64,000 nt of DNA, taken from NCBI GenBank assembly GCA_023230455.1, contig JALNXH010000002.1:213502-277501 (forward strand), in the 5' to 3' direction. Below the pieces are notes generated by a model. The model was not told the DNA's origin. It saw nothing but the letters and a program-made list of their open reading frames with translations, and did not search any database. The DNA comes from Rhodocyclaceae bacterium (lineage in GTDB: Bacteria; Pseudomonadota; Gammaproteobacteria; Burkholderiales; Rhodocyclaceae). Positions within the stretch are counted from its first letter, which is position 1; each line of letters starts with the position of its first letter. This document shows, one piece after another, positions 59,855 to 64,000 of this stretch. The translations under genes and the position numbers were made by a program.

Positions 59855-61489
59855 CTAGATGCGGAAGCGTTCGGTGGCGGCTTCCAGCCGGTCCGCTAGG
59901 CTCTCCAGTTCGCTGACGCGTTCGGCCATGCTGATTACGGTGGAGCCGTTCTCTTCGGCGGCTTTGGCGACGCTGTCGACGCCGCGTTTCATGTCCGAGC
60001 CGGCAGCGCTTTGTTCCTTGAGCGCGGCGGCGGTTTCGTTGAAGGCCCCGACCACAATGCCGATGCCATCCTTGATCTTGGCCATTGCATCGCCGGCGCC
60101 TTTGGCGAGATCGACGCCGCTGTTGGCGAGTTCCTTGCCCTGCTCCATGCCGGCCACGGCGTCGGCTGCTCCGGTCTGGATCGCGGCGACCATGCGGGTG
60201 ATCTCCTGAGTGAATTGGGTGGTGTGTTCGGCGAGCTTGCGTACTTCGTCGGCCACCACGGCGAAACCGCGCCCCTGTTCGCCCGCGCGAGCGGCTTCGA
60301 TGGCAGCGTTCAGGGCGAGCAGATTAGTCTGGTTGGCGATGTCCTTGATCGCATCGGTGACGGTGGATATCTGTAGCGATTGCTGGCCGAGGTTCTGGAT
60401 GATGGCGGATGACTCCAGCACCGAGGCGGCGATCTTTTCCATTTCGCTGACCGCCTTGTGCACGATCGAGGCCCCTTCGTCGGCCAGCGCCGAGGAGTTC
60501 TCCACCGAGGCCTGCGCTTGGTGGGTGCTGTGGCTGATACGTTCGATGCTATTGGCCAGGTCGCCGACAAGTGCGGTCATGCCGGAGGTGGCTTCGGTTT
60601 GGCGATTTGAACTTTCCGTCACCAGATTGGCGTTTTTTGCCAGGTCGCGCGCGGTGGCGCTGACGGTGCCGGCGATGCTGCGTGTGTCGCCGATGATCTG
60701 GCGCAGTCCATCCTGCATTTCCTTGATCGCGGCAAGTAGGCTGTCGGTGTCGCCACGGCGGGTGACGATTTCGCTGGCCAGGTTGCCTTGGGCGATATTG
60801 CGGGTGATTTCCGCCGCATGCTTGGGTTCTGTGCCGAGCTGGCGCAGCAGGTTGCGGCTGATGAAAAGCATGACGACGATCAGAACGATCGTGGCGACAG
60901 CGCCAGCTACGATGCTGCGGACGATGGTGGCTTGTTGTGTTTCCTTGAAGTTGTTTTCGGCCGTGCGGGCGTCCCGATCTACCAAGTCGGTCAATTTGAA
61001 CATGGCAATTTCGATGGCGTTGGTCTGGTCTCTGATCGACTGGCCCAACTCCCTGATTTCGGCCTCACTGCGATTACCGTCCTTGAGGGCGGGAAGCAGT
61101 TCGTTTTCGTACATCGGGATCAGTTTCTTTAGTCCGTCCCAAGCCTTGCTGGTCACCAACTTCTTGGTGTCATCGTCCGAAATCGATTCGATATTATTGA
61201 GTTCGTCGTTCGACTGCGCCTTGACGTCGGCCCAGTTGGCCTCGGCATCGTTGAAGTCGCGGTCGATGATGGTGGCCGCAACGACCTGATAGATACGCGA
61301 TCCGAGGGATGACGTTAAGTGTACCGCTGCTTTGCGGCTGGCCCATTCGGCGCTTTCGTTGTGAAAGGAAGCCATCCGCTGTAGTCCGTGCAAAGCGATG
61401 ACGAAGGTGATGAGGCTGGCCGATATGGCAACGACCACTAGGATGGCGAGTTGAAGCTTGATGCTGAGCCTGTTGAGCAGTTTTTTCAT
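59855..61489 (-). CDS. Methyl-accepting chemotaxis protein
   Basis: A 544-residue chemoreceptor: two membrane helices (about 14-38 and 190-213) with a periplasmic four-helix sensor between, a HAMP region (about 214-270), then the signalling domain. The core hairpin (NLLALNAAIEAARAGEQGRGFAVVADEVRKLAE, about 385-417) is intact. No C-terminal CheR-docking pentapeptide is seen. A long upstream gap contains a weak TCCGATAC site like a sigma-28 minus-10 (61595-61602), without a clear minus-35. Confidence 0.93.
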   Translation of the reverse strand: MKKLLNRLSIKLQLAILVVVAISASLITFVIALHGLQRMASFHNESAEWASRKAAVHLTSSLGSRIYQVVAATIIDRDFNDAEANWADVKAQSNDELNNIESISDDDTKKLVTSKAWDGLKKLIPMYENELLPALKDGNRSEAEIRELGQSIRDQTNAIEIAMFKLTDLVDRDARTAENNFKETQQATIVRSIVAGAVATIVLIVVMLFISRNLLRQLGTEPKHAAEITRNIAQGNLASEIVTRRGDTDSLLAAIKEMQDGLRQIIGDTRSIAGTVSATARDLAKNANLVTESSNRQTEATSGMTALVGDLANSIERISHSTHQAQASVENSSALADEGASIVHKAVSEMEKIAASVLESSAIIQNLGQQSLQISTVTDAIKDIANQTNLLALNAAIEAARAGEQGRGFAVVADEVRKLAEHTTQFTQEITRMVAAIQTGAADAVAGMEQGKELANSGVDLAKGAGDAMAKIKDGIGIVVGAFNETAAALKEQSAAGSDMKRGVDSVAKAAEENGSTVISMAERVSELESLADRLEAATERFRI

Positions 61490-61875
61490 CTCGATACTTT
61501 CCGGATTGAGGGTGCGATGGCGTGTCGCAGGCAGGCAGGAACGCGTGCCGCGCGGAGGCTTGAGCATGGGCTCCCTCTCGCCCGGACCGTTGCGGTATCG
61601 GAGCGCAAATATATTTCTGGCATTGTCTTCCCCCGTGCCGCCTGCCGCGCGACGTTGTTGTAGCGGCCTCTGTTTTCAGGCTTGGAATTCAGCGATGGTT
61701 GCGGGATTCCAAGCCTGCGCAATGAATGCGGAATGGGCCATTTTTTCGTAGTCGCCGGCGAAAAAGAATTCACCAACGATGTCCGGCGGGAAGTGTAATG
61801 GCTAATTTATATGCTTTGTGGATTGGAAAAAAATTTAGCGCATGAAATGCTACGGTTGTGGTTTTTTAGCCATGC
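61490..61875. other. Long non-coding gap upstream of the chemoreceptor gene
   Basis: 386 bases without a gene. It contains a 12-bp inverted repeat (61677-61688 with 61706-61717, CAGGCTTGGAAT) and an AT-rich stretch (about 61795-61860) that could serve as a promoter. The inverted repeat is not followed by a T-run on either strand. I find no RNA gene. Confidence 0.6.
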
Positions 61876-62553
61876 TTAGGCTGCGCTGGCCCAGCGCAAC
61901 GAGGTGTGATCCGGAGCCGGGGCTCTTGAATGGGCCGGCATTGCGCCGACGGAAACGTCTATTTGCAGCAGGTCGATGACTTGTTTGGCCGTATTGAGAC
62001 AAAGGTTATGCAGAGTTTCCGGCAAGGCCTCCGGCATTCTTTTTTGCAACATCAGCTTGGTCGATGAATGGGCGAATATCGGATCGAGCACCCGGTCAAG
62101 GTAGGGGGCGAGCATTTCCCGTACTGTGCCGTCGGCCGTGCCGCGGTGCCAGGAAGGCCATTGGCTGGGAACGGCGTAAGCCCGCGGGAACATTTCCAGG
62201 TCGCGGATCACGGTGCGGATATCCTCGTGCGAATCGCGAAAGGGGAGCAGCACCAGATCGGCGAGGCTGTAGAGGTGTCGATCCATTTCCGTCCGGTTGC
62301 CGCCGCCGTCGACGACGCCCATCCATGCGTTAAGACTGCGTATCTTGCTGACGACCTTGCCTAGCGCTTCCGCGGAGCGGGCATCTGCCACGAGGTATCC
62401 GCGCCCAGCCGGATCCAGCGGTTCGCGACAGGTGTCGGTGAGCACGCAAACCGAGCGCTGCCCCGCCAGACCGAGTCCGTGGCAAAGCATGTGGGAGAGG
62501 GTGGTTTTCCCTGTCCCGCCTTTGTTTCCGATGACGCAGATGATATCTGCCAT
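61876..62553 (-). CDS. Orphan ParA/MinD-like ATPase
   Basis: A 225-residue P-loop ATPase with the deviant Walker A KGGTGKTT (about 10-17), a VVDGGG Walker B-like block near 90, and a hydrophobic C-terminal region. It opens MADIICVIGNKGGTGKTTLSHML. No ParB gene or parS site is seen nearby. It may position a cell component, for example the chemoreceptor encoded next to it. The ATG at 62551-62553 has a GGAG site. A start nine codons earlier is less likely. Confidence 0.85.
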   Translation of the reverse strand: MADIICVIGNKGGTGKTTLSHMLCHGLGLAGQRSVCVLTDTCREPLDPAGRGYLVADARSAEALGKVVSKIRSLNAWMGVVDGGGNRTEMDRHLYSLADLVLLPFRDSHEDIRTVIRDLEMFPRAYAVPSQWPSWHRGTADGTVREMLAPYLDRVLDPIFAHSSTKLMLQKRMPEALPETLHNLCLNTAKQVIDLLQIDVSVGAMPAHSRAPAPDHTSLRWASAA

Positions 62554-62655
62554 TGATTGCTCCTCGCCGCGTGTAGTCAAGCTTTGCGGCTATTGACAAC
62601 ATTATTGGCGACGGCGAAGAGCGGCGATGGAGCGAAATGGAGGCGAATGGGTGGC

Positions 62656-63405
62656 CTATTTGGTTCTGCCCGGCCGATAACACAGGAGTCGGGTGCGGCG
62701 CCGGTCGGCAACATCGGTCGTTTGTTCCGGGATTTGGTCGGGTACGGCAAAACTGTTGGATATCAGCAGGGCGTCCGGAGCCATTTCAAGACGGGCTTTG
62801 GCCCACAATCGAAGCATGGGGGCGGGGGAAAGAAAGGCATAGACCAATCCGTAGCTGCCCAGCGGTTCGCGCCAGAAGTCGCCGTAGCGCACCTCCAGGT
62901 TGGTTTGCCGTCGACTGCCGACCCAGGCTATCAGCCAAGGTAAGGGAGCGTGCTCGATGCCGACAAAGCGACAGTCGGGACGCATTTTGGCGATCATTCT
63001 TAACAGCCCGCCGTTACCACAGCCGAGGTCGATCACCTGGCAAGGATGTGGCGGGATCAGCCGCGCAAGTTCCAGCGCGGTGCTGCGGTTGCTCAGATAC
63101 AGCGGTACCCGGCTGCTGTCGGTACGCCAGAAAACGAGCATGAGCAAGGCGAACGCACTCAGCCAGACGCCAGGCGGCCAATGGAGGCCCACCGCAGCCA
63201 CGAGCAGCGGGGGGGAGGCGATGTGAATCGGCACCCACCAGGGTGGCGCCTCCAGCTTATAGCTGATGAGCGCAGCGCAAAAACCTTGGGCCAGCGCAAA
63301 TTCGTACGGGTGGGCGGCCAGAGGGGGGTACGCTATGCGACTCAGGGCAAAGGCTATTAGCCAACCGGATATCTGGGCCAGAACGGCGGGGCGCAGGGGG
63401 GACAT
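62656..63405 (-). CDS. Membrane-anchored class I SAM-dependent methyltransferase
   Basis: A 249-residue protein with two to four N-terminal membrane helices (about 8-95) and a Rossmann methyltransferase domain (VIDLGCGNGGLLRMIA near 125-140, then GIEHAPLP). The target is unknown. It ends about 100 bases before the ParA-like gene. Membrane anchoring suggests a lipid or membrane-protein substrate (inference). Confidence 0.8.
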   Translation of the reverse strand: MSPLRPAVLAQISGWLIAFALSRIAYPPLAAHPYEFALAQGFCAALISYKLEAPPWWVPIHIASPPLLVAAVGLHWPPGVWLSAFALLMLVFWRTDSSRVPLYLSNRSTALELARLIPPHPCQVIDLGCGNGGLLRMIAKMRPDCRFVGIEHAPLPWLIAWVGSRRQTNLEVRYGDFWREPLGSYGLVYAFLSPAPMLRLWAKARLEMAPDALLISNSFAVPDQIPEQTTDVADRRRTRLLCYRPGRTK

Positions 63406-63438
63406 GGCGGCGATAATAACTTAGGCTCATAGAAAGCA

Positions 63439-63467
63439 TTGACAGCTTTTCCAGTCGCCTCCATAAT
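63439..63467 (+). promoter_or_regulatory. Sigma-70 promoter of the tRNA-tuf operon
   Basis: TTGACA at 63439-63444, a 17-base spacer, and CATAAT at 63462-63467. A GC-rich stretch follows the minus-10, as expected for a stringently controlled tRNA promoter. It lies 14 bases before the tRNA-Tyr gene. Confidence 0.92.
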
Positions 63468-63480
63468 GCCGCGTTTCGTC

Positions 63481-63565
<85 letters not shown>

Positions 63566-63635
63566 GAAAGTTATGCAATTTATTGATTTATAAGATTAAT
63601 ACTCTTATGGTTATGGAGATCGGCGGGAAGACAGC

Positions 63636-63711
63636 GCGGGTGTAGCTCAGCTGGTAGAGCACTTGCCTTCCAAGCAAGATGTCGCGAGTTCGAACCTCGT
63701 CGCCCGCTCCA
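63636..63711 (+). tRNA. tRNA-Gly (anticodon TCC)
   Basis: A 76-base tRNA. The acceptor GCGGGTG (63636-63642) pairs with CGCCCGC (63701-63707), with one G-U pair. The anticodon loop reads CTTCCAA. The CCA end is encoded in the gene. Confidence 0.98.
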
Positions 63712-63741
63712 GCAATGCATCTCTTTCCGGCAATTGTTTTT

Positions 63742-63816
<75 letters not shown>

Positions 63817-63884
63817 GTTTTTGTAGTTAGGTATTTGGCAGCCGTTACGGCGTTTTTCGGGTCGAAGAGATTTTTGGAGCGATC

Positions 63885-64000
63885 ATGGCAAAAGGCAAGT
63901 TTGAGCGTACGAAGCCGCACGTGAATGTGGGGACGATTGGACACGTTGACCACGGCAAGACGACCTTGACGGCGGCGATCACGACGGTGTTGTCGCAGAA
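63885..64000 (+). CDS. tuf: Elongation factor Tu, 5' end cut by the window edge
   Basis: The first 38 complete codons of EF-Tu, MAKGKFERTKPHVNVGTIGH and beyond, including the G1 loop GHVDHGKTT. EF-Tu delivers aminoacyl-tRNA to the ribosome. The tRNA-Tyr-Gly-Thr-tuf order is standard in betaproteobacteria. A GGAG site precedes the ATG at 63885. The right edge truncates the gene. Confidence 0.98.
   Translation, partial: MAKGKFERTKPHVNVGTIGHVDHGKTTLTAAITTVLSQ

Overview
The window is a gene-dense (about 90 percent coding), GC-rich chromosomal segment of a betaproteobacterium. The protein families and the gene order point to the Rhodocyclales or a close relative, for example the tRNA-Tyr/Gly/Thr block ahead of tuf, the mre-mrd cluster, the 1280-residue DUF3683 flavo-iron-sulfur protein, and the lipB-lipA-ybeD group. 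The genus cannot be named from sequence reading alone. No phage, insertion sequence, integrase or CRISPR array is visible.

Layout. 1-8 kb (minus strand): start of a Rep helicase, a tyrosine phosphatase-like protein, lipoate synthesis (lipA, lipB and the DUF493 gene), a D-amino-acid transaminase, the carboxypeptidase DacC, an HD protein, a glutathione transferase and a membrane protein. 7-14 kb (minus): the rod-shape and elongasome block mreB-mreC-mreD-mrdA-rodA-rlpA, interrupted by intergenic repeats. 14-18 kb (plus): gatC-gatA, a PhaJ-like hydratase and gatB, ending in a clear terminator. 17.8-31 kb: pyrE, exonuclease III, a GMC oxidoreductase, an envelope-stress-like set (DUF883, holin-like and YqjK-like proteins), an NlpC/P60 lipoprotein, AmpG, fumarase and small accessory genes. 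31-39 kb: the DUF3683 oxidoreductase, diverging from a thioesterase and a full-length pyruvate carboxylase.

39-52 kb is the most distinctive region. Two c-di-GMP enzymes flank a metal-acquisition locus. One is hemerythrin-PAS-GGDEF and the other is GAF-PAS-GGDEF-EAL. The locus holds a TonB-dependent receptor with the CxxxM and HxM signature of OprC/NosA copper receptors. It also holds a second TonB receptor that is tightly linked to a BNR-propeller protein with a CxCC motif and a thioredoxin-like CxxC protein. Both receptor genes carry the same palindrome, GCGACA-N3-TGTCGC, upstream. The copper receptor start codon lies inside an 11-bp hairpin. I infer a co-regulated copper (or other thiophilic metal) uptake system. 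52-59 kb holds an AEC transporter, hslVU, and a zinc/manganese-type uptake set (DUF2946-like protein, porin, binding protein, permease) with no ATPase gene in the window. 59-64 kb holds rlmI, a chemoreceptor, an orphan ParA-like ATPase, a membrane-anchored methyltransferase, and the tRNA-Tyr/Gly/Thr-tuf unit behind a near-consensus sigma-70 promoter.

Several intergenic palindromes and dispersed repeats stand out. One is a perfect 19-bp inverted repeat covering the start codon of the DUF493 gene. Another is a 26-bp-arm hairpin between hslV and hslU.
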